Shown here piece by piece: positions 22,106 to 34,280 of a stretch of DNA of 64,000 nt. How positions within the stretch are numbered: the first letter of the stretch is position 1; each line of letters begins with the position of its first letter. Made by a program: the position numbers and the translations under genes. Source of the DNA: Quillaja saponaria (lineage: Eukaryota; Streptophyta; Magnoliopsida; Fabales; Quillajaceae); contig CM055611.1 in assembly GCA_029379385.1 (NCBI GenBank), forward strand, positions 10,292,001 to 10,356,000, written 5' to 3'. Below the pieces are notes generated by a model. It made no database searches and was not told the origin of the DNA. It was given only the letters and a program-made list of their open reading frames with translations.

Positions 22106-23696
22106 AAAACGGTCAAGCAGTATTGAAACAAATTGATGCTTATATATGATATTACATTGATCAACCAAAATTTTATGATTGATATGATATAAGGGCATGC
22201 ATAGTTTCCAGTTTCCAAATGTCAACTCCTTTTATTCTTTCATGGCGACTGTTATTAAGACCCTAGATGCAAACCTAGTAATACTTCAAAAGTTTTAAAG
22301 GTGTAATGGGCATCTGGTAGCCACTGAAACCTAATAAGATAATTCTTTTTTGCTTATGTGATTGGAACTGCTTTGGTTGACATCAATTTTTTATAATGTT
22401 GTGCAGCTTATGGAGATTGCACGAAATTCAGTTAAACATGTAAGCTTTAATTATCTTATTTTGTCATTTGTGTTTCTGTTTGTGTATATGGGAATCTTAT
22501 ACTGTGATATTGGCAAGACACGTGAGATCTTTATATTATAATTTACTTTAGCATCACTTTTTGGTATGCTTTAAGCTGATATATTCTGTTCTGTTTTGGT
22601 TTTTGCTTTCTTGTGGTCGATGAATATAAGTCAACAAAGGATTTCAAACTTTTTGATACAAAAAACTTGTAAGTCTGATGCCTACTTGTGCACTTCTCTT
22701 AGTAAAGCTTCCCAAGTGTGCATAGTTCTGATTTTTTCTATTTTGTGCAGTTGGGCAAGTTTAAATTTTGTCAAGAGGCTTGTGGACACAGATAGACTTA
22801 AGATTGAGAATTTTTCTGTTTCAAAGGTAACAGTGCATTTTCTTTTTCTTTTTCTTTTTTTGTTCAGTAGTTCTGTTTACATTGATAATCAATGAATTGA
22901 TGAAATTACTATTGTATTGTAGGAAAGAGACAATGATCAAGTTCTTTTACAAGAAACAGCAGTTGGTTCATCAATAAGGGTAAGTGTGTGTTCCTGAGGA
23001 CAATACTTACACAGTAATTCAGTTTTTGCAATTCCTACTTTAAATCCTGAATTTATAATTGTTTTAGATGAATGCACGTGATATTAGAATAGTTTTAACA
23101 AGTTGTCCATGCAGCCTCCTTTACAATGGTAGTCAGTAGATAAAAAAAGGGTTACATAACATATTGGTAAATGGATGGAGTAATGCTAAATACAACCTAT
23201 AATCTAAATGGTATGATGAGAAAACTTGAAAGCTGAGTAAGGGTGGGGGCTGATTGTCATCGTCAAACTTGAAGCCTGTGCAAAAATCAAATAACAGAAG
23301 CTGCAAATGTGCTATTATAGCTCTTGACTTCATTGTGCTATTCCATTTTCTTATCCTTTTTTTTTCCTGACAAAATCCAACTTGGACTATGACTTCTTCT
23401 GCTGCTGGTAATGCAGGTCAAACTGCATTTTAATTGGATCTTAAAAACTATTTGTTATATACTGAGAACATGTAAAATACATTGTACACTGTCTAGTTTG
23501 AAATGTGCTATACATGTTGGTTGTGAGAAGAACATGTCAATTTAGGGATTGGTCTTTTGTTCCATAAGAAGTTCTTAAGATTTTTTTTATTATAGCTAGT
23601 TTTACAACATGCATCATATACAGTTTTGCTAGCTAGATTTTTTTATCCTTTATTGCTAAAACAGTTCTTTGATGTTTTTATCCTTTAATGCTATGA

Positions 23697-23804
<108 letters not shown>

Positions 23805-24033
23805 TAGTAATTTTGTGCTACACAAAAAGATATAGATTGAGATCTTGTAATGAATTTTCTTTTTCAACGTTTATCTTCTGCAGGCAGATCTAATACAGCT
23901 CAAAGGAAGGCATTTTAACTAGAAATCCCTCTAGAATTAATCCTGTAGACCCTATGATTAATTTAGGGTCTGAGTTTGAAAAGGTGAATGTTTTTTTTTT
24001 CTCATCTCATCATTGTCTAGTGTTACTGAATAA

Positions 24034-24249
<216 letters not shown>

Positions 24250-24953
24250 TAAACAAAATTTTCCTTTGATATTGTTGGAGCTGTAGAGCCTAACCTGTGG
24301 TTATCTAATAGTATTCTGATATTGATTCTAGATGATCAGGGAAATGTTTCTACTAGAAGAAATAGGGATACATTGTGAAAATGTTTTGCAGACATGACCA
24401 AGGGACTTTGTTAAACTTTGAAAACAAATATGGATACATTGTGATATCTTTGTAATCATGCTTGTGGCATCAGAATTCAATTTTACTGAACATATAATGC
24501 ATATGCATCACCATTTATATATATATATATGTAAAGACATGTTATTTGAGCACTTGGTTTCAACTAGTGAGAGTGATAAGAGTTTAAGACTTTCAATAGT
24601 GTATATAATTCTATTTTTTTCTTTTTCCTTAGGGGCGAGTTAGTATTGCTGCTAAGCCTGGTATGAAATTGGAAATTCCGGATGGAGTAGTGATCGAAAA
24701 TAAGGTATACTGCTAAATTTTCTGTATTTCATTAAATTTCTTATAATGCTGTTTTAACCATTTCTTCTTTTCCTTTGGGTAAGTTTCTGGGGCAAGGGAG
24801 TGGGGAGTTGGAGCAGCAATGACAATATGTTTTTAGGGGGAATGAGAGAAGGCATGGAGTTGGTGGTCATTGTCAGTCAATCTTTAATTCTGAAGAGACT
24901 TTTTTTTTTTTTGCTTTACTTTTTAGGATATCAGTGAAGCTGTAGACATGTGA

Positions 24954-27049
24954 AAATGTGCATGGGTTGTAGGAGCTGAAATGAAGCTGTGAAGGATCAT
25001 TACAAGTGAATAATTGGAGGAATAGATTCATTTAAATCTTTAATTAATGCCATTGACCGAGGTTGTACCTCGGACATACAAGTGCCTCATTTACTTCCAC
25101 TGAGAAAAGAAGCCAGTGATCCACCCATAAGCTTCATGTTTACTGGCAATAAATGGTTGCAAAACTTGGTATTTGCGCATGCAATATTCTCTTGAGCAGC
25201 TCCATCGGAGTAAACAGATTTGAAATCAATCTCTTGGATTCTTTGAGTGCGTGTTGTAATTTATGGACAGAGCTTGAGCTCACTGTCTAGCCAAGGAGTT
25301 AGAAAGGCACTAGTTTTCCTGATCAGTGGGATTATTGAAATTTACCTGAATCAAGCTCAAAATTAGTTGACAACCAGGTTACAAAATGGAAGCATTTTGC
25401 CTGATTAAAGGAATTCTTTTCAACTGTTTAATATGCACACTAGGAAGTAGGAAATGTGAAGTAAAGATATTTCAGAGCATCATGCATTTTGTTGTTCCCT
25501 GGACCCTATACACCCAACCATATCGAATCAAATCAACATGATAAAATTGATCTAATCCGATATGGTTGGGTTAATAACTGTTTGGATTGAAATGATTTAG
25601 TTTCTTCTACTTATTTTGTCCTGCCTGAGTTTAAAAATTTGAAGATTAATTATCTTATCACACTCAAAACGATCCATTAGATTGTATGCATATTATTATT
25701 ATTTTAAATATACCCTCAAAGTCCTAAACAGTTCTTAACCGATTCAGTTCAACACATATCAACTAAGTACTAAAACAGTATTCAAATAATTATAGACATG
25801 TTTTAAATAATTCTGATTAGGTAATGTTTCACTATTGTTTCTTGTTCCCTTTAAAGAGTATTTGGAAATTTAGAATTATTTAAAACTGAATGTTTGAGAT
25901 TTAGTATTTATCAAATTTCTTATGTCATGTTACATAGTGATTATATTCTTTAAGTAAACGGACTTATTCTGATAATCCCAAATCAATTAAATTCAAAATT
26001 AATGAATTGAATTGGACTAGTTTTCAAGCTGATCGTTTGGTTTGAAATTTTTTTTTTTTTTTTTTGAAACCAATTATGTAGGATTGGTTGGGTATTGACC
26101 TTAAATTGAATTACTCCCGCTCGTAAACACCCTTATTGGACTCTAATAATTTCTAATCTCCATGTATATTACTCTTTATTTTTTTTTCATTCTTTCTTTT
26201 CTGTAAGAGTCTCTCTTGATTACTCATTTGCAATACTCTTTACTTTTAATGACAGTCGTGATACCTGCAAATACATGGGTATATGGGTCGCTTGCTGTAT
26301 GTGTGAATGATGGTTTAAAAGTTTGTGCGTGTGCTAACTTCTCCTATCTTATTATGCTCCTTTGGATGTGGTAGCCTAATCCAAAAATTCATCAAAAGAT
26401 GGAGGCTGTTTAAAATCCCTTCAAAACCAAGATTTTTAGAGATTTTTCAATTACAACCACACATTTAGAGCTTCAAAAGGCATTAATTGGACATATGCTG
26501 TCACTTAATTTCATTAAGTGGTTATTGTAACACATCCGTTTGGTTTCTTTCTATTTCAATTGTTAGTAAGTTTGGTTGTCGTAGTCTGTATTGTTCAACT
26601 GCTGTTGATATGACGATAATACTGACAAGTAGTTGCTATTATTTTTGCCAAGGTTTAACACCAAACGTAAGTGTTACTAATTTTAGTGAGAAATATGTTC
26701 ATCACTAATTTCATCGAAGAACACTTCTATAACTACTATGTTTCTAATGTGTAGCTAATTATAGAGCGATAATATCTTTTTGGGAAGTATATTATCATAA
26801 AAATCTGTCACAATTTACCTTTTTTCTTGTACAGGGAGATAAAAAAAGGAGAAATTACAACAGTGGACCTAATGAGTATGAGCCCAACTCATACTGGCAT
26901 AATTTCATTCAACCTCAACTTGACAATGAAGTAGCAATCCAAATAGAAATCAACATTCCTTCTCCCTATCAGAGCATTATGATTACACCCAAAATGAGAA
27001 AGACCTTAATGATCTTTGTAACTCAGACATAAGAAAATATGGGGAGATA
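24954..27049. other. Intergenic DNA downstream of UGP-like copy 1
   Basis: No gene is seen. A foldback sequence lies at 25512-25571. The stretch at about 26049-26220, starting with a T run, is absent from unit 2, which goes directly from GGTTTGAAA to TTACTCATT; it is either an insertion here or a deletion there. Confidence 0.5.
25512..25571. repeat. Hairpin-forming inverted repeat, copy 1
   Basis: ACCCAACCATATCG (25512-25525) is exactly complementary to CGATATGGTTGGGT (25558-25571), with weaker pairing (AATCAAATCAA against TTGATCTAATC) extending inward. The loop is about 10 bases. The unit 2 counterpart (53222-53281) has changed bases in both arms. It resembles foldback debris; no role is evident. 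Confidence 0.65.
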
Positions 27050-28980
27050 CAATACAAGAAATTGTATTATCAGGGATAACCAAATATTGTCACTGATAGT
27101 CACTTTCCTGTTGCTGATAGGTGGACAAAGATGTGGTAGTTGCAAAACTATTATCTGTGATAGTCGGGCAAATAAATATCAATGATAGCATATCTAAGTC
27201 TCCCAATCTGGAAGACTGATGCACATGATTATTGCCAATAGTCTATAGGATGATCAATGAGAAAAACCCTTACATAAATAGTAGATAACATTAAAATTTA
27301 GAAGTTATCAGTGTGTCTGCACATCATTGTCGTTAATAATTATAAGACTGTCAGATGTAACTCTTTCGATTTGTCTTGTTTTTCATTAAGTTTCTACTTT
27401 TGAAACTATTAATAATAAATCTCTCAATTCAATTATAATAATATTGTATTGCTAAAAATTTATTATTCTAGATATATAACTCATCCAACAAATTCAAGAA
27501 ACACACTTTAACGCATAAAACTCAACATTGATCCAAATCAGAATTTGTCTCTTCCTATAAATCTTATTTGTCCATGCAAATGTGCCGATACCCCTTCATC
27601 AAACGTATCTATATTTTATGATTTATCCCTCGAAATCTAATTTCTAAAATTTATAACTAGTAATATAGTTAATTAAGTAATAATATTAATTAAGAACTTA
27701 AATTATACTTACTTTCTTTTGGATCTTTGCGCCCATCTTGTGAATGTGGTAGAAAACCTCCGGCTAGATTTTTGACCCATCTCTTCTCATATCTAAACAA
27801 ACGAATATAATTATCTTAAATAAATAAACAAGAAAGTATCAAAATTGTATTACAAGAGTAAGTTTCTTTATCAGTTGCTCCTCATGCACAAGTGCATTAA
27901 CAGAGTTTCTATGTTACTACTAAACATAATTTGAATTGAAGTATTAAATTACAACATTGAACATAACTAACCATTGGATCCTAATAACAAAGTTGCTTGC
28001 CCTTTATTGGATATTGGGAATAGGTCGGAAAAGGACAGGGATGATGATTCTTAATTAATCCATCAGTAGTAGTAGACACCATATTTTGTCAACAGAATGC
28101 TTTACGATATAAAAGAGAACTGGTTAAAAACATAATGCACAAACATAAATGACCAAACATAATTGAAGTTAAATCATTTACCTATGCCCCCAACTATTTG
28201 TTGATGAGATATGGTCAGCCTTGCCATTGCAAGGAGGAGATAGCTTATTAGGGCTTTCTCACATTTCTTACTGCTGCATTCATCCATATCCCTTCTTGCT
28301 CAATATCGAATGTTGGAGTAGAAGTTGAAGGCTTGATTGCTGAAGCTACAAAAAAATTTACAAATTACATTACATGTTATCTTTTGTATCATAATTTCAT
28401 TCTAAACTACATTAAAAATAAAAGGCCATGTGTCAAAACAAATGTAGTAGTTGAATTCAATGGAATCATCTTATAAGTTACAAATTTTAAACAATTTACA
28501 TCTTAAATTACAATTTGATAACACATTTCACTCTAAACTAACGAATCAATATAAACTTACATGTCGACATACGGTGAATGGAAAGTTGAAGCTGCTCAAA
28601 ATATAAAAATTGTATCATAGATTCATTTCAGTCACAATTTTATTCTAAATTACAACATAAATAGCAACTTACGTGTCGGAATAGATGGAAAAGCCGAAGT
28701 GCAATTGCACTAAGCTCGACAAAAAATTAATGAGCCTTTTTAATTGGGGTACTCCGACTAAAGTTTTTGGATTTTCTGGGTAGATTTTGAGTTTTGGGTA
28801 GTTTGGTGATTCTCCAAAAGCCAAGGCATGTTACTGCCATCAGCAGGTTGGTTACACATCATCCTAGCGCGCGCATCGTAGCCTCTATTGTGCACCCAAC
28901 AAGGTCTGTATGAGCCCCAATCCTGCTAATGCAACATGCCTCGAATGGCTAACATAAGACACTTTTGGGTCTTTTCGAGG
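27050..28980 (+). mobile_element. CACTA-type terminus and probable interior, copy 1
   Basis: CAATACAAGAAA at 27050 is the mutated form of CACTACAAGAAA seen at 54629 in unit 2, the hallmark end of plant CACTA (En/Spm) transposons. Just inside, several short related motifs (CACTGATAGTCAC, GCTGATAGG, GTGATAGTCGG, AATGATAGC) look like subterminal repeats. I could not find the opposite TTCTTGTAGTG end, so the element is truncated or its right border has decayed. No transposase frame is readable. The right limit given is a guess. Confidence 0.4.
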
Positions 28981-30383
28981 GTAATGTAAGGACCGTTTTG
29001 CCCCAATTTTTCAACAATTCCTTAACATATTTATTCACGTGGTATTGGATTAAAATTATCATAAATTGGTTGTTTTGAATATAAAACCCATTGTGCATCA
29101 ATGTTGATTCAAAATTGTTGTTTTTGCAAATTGTATGCATTAATCACAATTTGTTGAACCAATTTTAATTGTTAAACTTTGGGATTGACTTGTTGATGGT
29201 TGGCACTTGATATGCTTAAAAAAAAAAAAGTCTAGAATCCAAATTGTGATAAAAATGCTGAATTAGTTTAGGTATGCAATTCAATTTAAAAAGGAGTTTT
29301 TAGATTGAAATTGCACTGTCCATGTTTAATTGGATTAGTATAAGAATTATGGCTCCCTTGGTTATGTGCATTAGGACCTTGAGATTGAATTTCTTTTAGT
29401 GGATGGCATTAGATTTGGACCTAGTTTCTGGTTGAATGTCATTTGATTATTATTTTTTGTTTATATTCTAAATAAGATGTCCTACCTTGCCTTTGCTTTT
29501 ATTCCAAAAAGTGAACTTCTATTTCTCCCCTAACGTAAAAGCCTTTAGAAACTTACCAATTTTATTATTATTTATTGAATGTAAGGTAGCATTAGATATA
29601 GATAGTATTTACGGTTTCGAGGACTTAAGGAGTTCAAGAAAGCATGGTGGAACTCTTGGAGAATATGAAAACCCATGAATGCGTGAGATGCATTTACATA
29701 ATAATTACCTTAGTATTATTATGATGCATGGGATTGATATGCATTGGATGTATGTCTTGCTTATGTATATGATGCATGTTTTATATGTATTTGATACATG
29801 TGCTTGACGATGAGACCTCAAAAAGACTCCCGCGCTTATAATATGTTATTATGTTGAAACATAAGTTTATTACAACCAAAGCCTTCCATCATTGTGATTA
29901 AAATTATAAATTTTGTTGTTATGAATGCTTGTTGTGTTACCCACAAGGTTTTCATGATGACAATGTTTGTATTCACCATATATTAATTAAATATATCTAT
30001 ATATATAAGGAGATAATTAGATGGTCTTGTTCTATTTCCCTTGCAAGTATCATATTACTTGTTTCACTTATACAAAATAATGGGTTTAGACATAGTATGC
30101 TTTGTTGCATTTCCTACAAGGTCATATTTCATCCAAAAGGCTAAAACATGATTGAAAGTAATATATGATATGAATGGGAATGAGGTGACCATCATGATGG
30201 GATCTTAATAGAATTTGGAAAGTAGATTTTGATCCCTACTTAGGAGGCCTTCCAATGAGGTTTCTTGCTTTCTACTAATTGAGGGTACAAACCAATAGAA
30301 TAGTGGGATGTACCATACTAATTAAAAACCAAATATTTATGGTGTTAATAACAAAACTTAAATGCGAATTAGTTACTTTGTAG
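28981..30383 (+). other. Probable leader/LTR DNA before a copia gag relic, copy 1
   Basis: This non-coding stretch begins near GTAATGTAAGGACCG and runs to the gag remnant. It is kept almost unchanged in unit 2 (about 56580-58020). It has no domain-bearing frame. Its position before a gag suggests LTR and leader sequence, but I could not define LTR ends or a primer binding site. Confidence 0.35.
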
Positions 30384-31330
30384 ATGAGAAACCCACTTGC
30401 CTGTTTTATTGGCTCAAACCAATTGACCGGCCCTAACTATGCTGATTGTCTAAGGAACTTAAGGATTATCATAACATTTGAAAAGAAAGATTACATTATT
30501 GATAAAAGAAAAATCTAAATAAAAGGTCGGGAAGATGCTAGTGAGGAAGACAAAACTGCTTATGAGAAGTGGCTTAAGGATGACACTATTGGGAAGTTCT
30601 GGATATTGGTATCGATTAACAAAGAGTCGCAAAAGCAACTTGAGAAAATGGAGGACTTGGCCACCATTGTACTCCACCTACAAGAGTTTTTTAGTAAACA
30701 AAGTCATGCCATGAGATATTTGATATTCAAAGAACTTTGCTACACTAGGATGTCTTAGAGAACACATATTAGAGATCCTGAACTTAAGATGATTAGTCTC
30801 ATTGAGGCTCTTCGCACCCTCAATGTATACATGAATTCAAATTTGAATGAAGATTTGATCCTCTAATCATTTCCTAAATAAGTTCTCTCAATTTGTTGTG
30901 AACTATCACATGAACAATATTGGGTCATACGTTCTTGAGATAGTCAATTTATTGAGTACTGCAGAAAGCTCCATCGTGAAACATAAAAACCACATGATGC
31001 TTGTTGGAAATAGTTCTAAATCCAAGGAAGGAAATTATGGATCTAAGGAAAAGAGCAAGAAACCCCTAAAGCGTAGTGGGGTGTAAACAAGAGTGCCAAA
31101 GACAAGGGCAATGGGATTGTGAAGGGTGCTTGCCACAACTTTGGTAAGGAAGGACATTAGAAGGGGATTTCAAGATTTACCTCACAAGCCTCAAGGACAA
31201 ACCGATTGAGAGTATTGCTACAAGAAAATGATAGTTTAATGAGGAATGTGTTTGCCTCGCCATTCCCTCATTAAGGGAAAGCGAGGAAAACTATGCCTTG
31301 TCAAATCTTGCTTATGGCCAAGGATAGTCA
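30384..31330 (+). pseudogene. Copia-type gag relic, copy 1
   Basis: The conceptual translation begins with SNQLTGPNYADCLRNLRI and FEKKDYIIDKRKI, then hits a stop. It continues in pieces with EEDKTAYEKWLKDDTIGKFW, QKQLEKMEDLATIVLHLQE, SLIEALRTLNVYMN and FVVNYHMNNIGSY. This matches the copia gag (UBN2-type) fold in order. A zinc-knuckle region near 31125-31160 (ACHNFGKEGH) has lost its second cysteine. There are several stops, and pol does not follow. The same relic in unit 2 shares most of the lesions. Confidence 0.75.
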
Positions 31331-31429
31331 AATCACCACTACTGGCCTATAATTGGTGAGCCTCAAAAGGTCCTCACCTTCTCCTCACCATTTAAAGGAT
31401 CCAATTTTCCCCTCACATCCTAATAACTC

Positions 31430-31820
31430 TGTAAAATAGATTTATTTCACTGCACTTTTGATTCCTAATTTGTGTTAAATCCTAGAGTTTAGAGTTGGAA
31501 TTCAATTAAATTTAGTGTTTTATCTATCCTAGGTTGTTTAGGAGTTTGTAGGGTTTTTTAATTTAATTAGGAGTAGTTTTTATTACTTTTGTGATATGAT
31601 TTGTTTTTAAGTGTCTTTGCAGTGTCCTAGTCAAAGACAAAAAGGAAAAGTATGAAGCCTGCACTGCATCATGAGGTACATTGGTGCCATGGTGCCTAAA
31701 AAGACAAAATTGCAAGGAATCAGATAGAGAGCCCTGCGTTGCGGCACTAAACCAATGGATGCCGCAACATCCTAAATAGAGAATATAAGAGAACAAGACA
31801 AAGAGCATTATAGCATAGTG
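31430..31820 (+). mobile_element. Gypsy LTR-like fragment, copy 1
   Basis: The DNA has the look of the 5' part of a Tat/Athila-type LTR, with a GCCCTGCGTTGCGGCACTA segment and a mirrored GGATGCCGCAACA. It is cut at 31821 by the start of another block (TGTAACACC). In unit 2 the equivalent is 59045-59441, and a Tat/Athila-type gag follows beyond the inserted block, so I infer these belong to one element. Confidence 0.4.
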
Positions 31821-34275
31821 TGTAACACCTCTGCATACTATAAGATAAAATATGCACCACAATCCACTAATTATCCTATAATATACAAAAATGCTATAGC
31901 ACCTCTTATAATTTCACACACTCTTCTATAGGATAAATATGTTATGGGTTAACTTGTATCATGGTGGAAACTATTTATGATACATGAACCCATTCAAATG
32001 TCATTAATAAATTTAGACATTCTTTAACAACTATGACATAAAACGAATTAAAATATACTTATAATTAATTATCATAGTTAACATACTATAGCGTGAAGTC
32101 AATACATTGGATATAAGGGATTAGTAAATAATAACTATCAAGTCAACTATAATCCCTATATAACAAAAGGTTTCCCAATGGCTTCAAAATATGCAATCAT
32201 TGTCTATAAAAGACTTATGCCAAAAGAATGCAGTCTAGGCAACTCAGTGGCCATGATGTCCTTAGAGTCACTCATTTCATTGTGTATAAGGGAATATTCC
32301 CAAAAGAGATCCACTTTTGGATTGTCTTGATCCATCTCAACCTCTTCCAATAACCACACTAGACCACCCACTACCTCATCCATCGATATATCCTCATTGA
32401 ATGCCATCTCAGCCGTATTTGCCTCTATTAGTTCTCCAACTATTTGTCAAATATTACTAGGCACCTCATCCACTAATTCCTCAATTACAACACCACCACC
32501 AACACTTCCTCTAACACCACCTGGGCCATGTTGACGGGGCACCCATATGAGACAACCAAATAAAGCTACTACTCACATACTGCATTTTTACTATATCATT
32601 TGAGACATCAGTTTAAAAATAATGAGATATAAATCTCAGTAGATGTACACATATACATTTTTGAAATTAGATAGGTGTCCCGTTTTATAAAATTGAAAAG
32701 ATGCAATACATGCACGAGAACCAATTATGAATTTGTGGACCATCTATAGGTTGGCTAGCTTGTTAAGAAGCATCTCTAGTCGGATTAGGACTACTGAGTA
32801 CTCAAGGGGTCCAAATCTACTACAAGTCTACACAGCCGACCCCTTCACGGCATAGGTGCTTCGACTACTCTAGCTTACCAACACATGGGGCCTTTAGCGA
32901 CCTTGTCACTTACATCAGTTCACTCAGCCAACCGACGCACATTCTATAATCACAAAACCAATCACACACTATGCAATTTCATCATAAACATTAATCATTG
33001 AATTTTCATTAAAACAATCACTTATGATCAATGCATGCAAATGGTAGAGCTTTAAGGAGTAAAATTAATAGTTTTGCAACTCACACACACCAAAAATCAC
33101 ATTTGATAGGAATATGCATATATCTACCTTTTACCGTGTTACCCTAAATTATAGTTTTAGTCCACAAGTCAATTTTAGTCCTCAGTCAAGTTTGAGTCCA
33201 AATTGTCCAATCCAGTGTCCAAATTCAATGTCCAATGTCTAATTATTCAGGGTACTCCAATCGTTAAGGTTCCTCAACTTTGTTTAGGTAAAATTTCATT
33301 TTAGTATCAGTTTATTATTTATATTTACCTTTTTATCCTTTTCCATTTACCTTATTTCTATTCTTAGGATTAAATTTATTATGTATGACTATTATATTTC
33401 TTAGCATATTTGGTTAACAATATAAACCTCTAATTATATTACTTGACTATTTAAGGAAACACTAATTTTCAAACTATGCATCTCTGCCAACACTTAATTC
33501 CATCAATTCATGATCTAATTCAATTTTCACAATATATATATATATATTTATATATCAATTAACCATTTTCAATCAACTTGAATTAATTATACTAGCTAAC
33601 ACTATCATTTTCGGCTAATACCTCAATTATTTCTAGAAATTCTAAGTTTTGGCCATTAAGTGATTTAGTGAAATTTACTCACAAATTTGGACGTAATAAT
33701 TTTTCCTAGTTCAATTATCACTAATTTAATCATTACAACCTTAATTCTATTATCCAACTTTCTTACTAATTTTGGCCAAGATTCATCCTAATTACTAATT
33801 TAATTCTCCAACTAATCTTAAAATTAATTATCATAAAAGCTTTAAGAATCTAATTAAGGATGTTTGCCTTACAATTTTGACTAATCCACTTGAAAACTCC
33901 CCTATACCTCTTGGCCAAGTCAAGATTTATATCCTCGGGTCTCTTCATCATATATGCAATGATAGATTTAGATTCCTCCCTTGAATTGAGTCACTCCTCC
34001 AAGTTTTACTTAATTCCAAAGCTCGGTTTATGTTATATTGATTTTTCTTTGTTTTCTCTCTACTTCCTTATTTCCTTCACAGCTTCTCTCTAATTCCTCC
34101 TAACCTTCCTCTTGATCTTAATTTACTCCTATATATAAGCCTGACACCCTATAGCATATATAGCAAGTTATTCCTCTCTATACCTAGCCTGACACCCTCA
34201 CTCCCCATATACCATTATTGGCTACAATTATTCCTTCATTAATTTCTCATTCCTTCATGCCTTGCCACCTAAGCC
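31821..34275. mobile_element. LTR-like block interrupting the gypsy LTR, copy 1 (cut by duplication junction)
   Basis: The block starts TGTAACACC, a common terminus of plant gypsy LTRs on either strand. On the reverse strand, about 32630 shows an ACTGAGATTTATATCTCA motif also seen in such LTRs. No pol domain is found. A 67-codon open frame on the reverse strand (32204-32407) recurs in unit 2 but has no recognisable domain. The block is truncated at the duplication junction; in unit 2 it continues to about 62415. Confidence 0.4.
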
Positions 34276-34280
34276 TTGGT
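34270..34280. other. Tandem duplication junction
   Basis: The sequence reads CACCTAAGCC then TTGGTATTCAGTC. The left part matches the end of unit 2 (to 62032), where it continues ATTCTATG instead. The right part matches the LINE at 12434 onward, where the preceding bases are GATTTCTAGCT. Only one or two bases are shared at the break, which suggests end joining and not recombination between long repeats. Confidence 0.88.

Noticed and set aside
32204..32407. 67-codon reverse-strand frame (repeat at 59864-60067) as a small gene
   Set aside because: It is conserved only because the DNA was duplicated. It has no domain and sits in LTR-like DNA.
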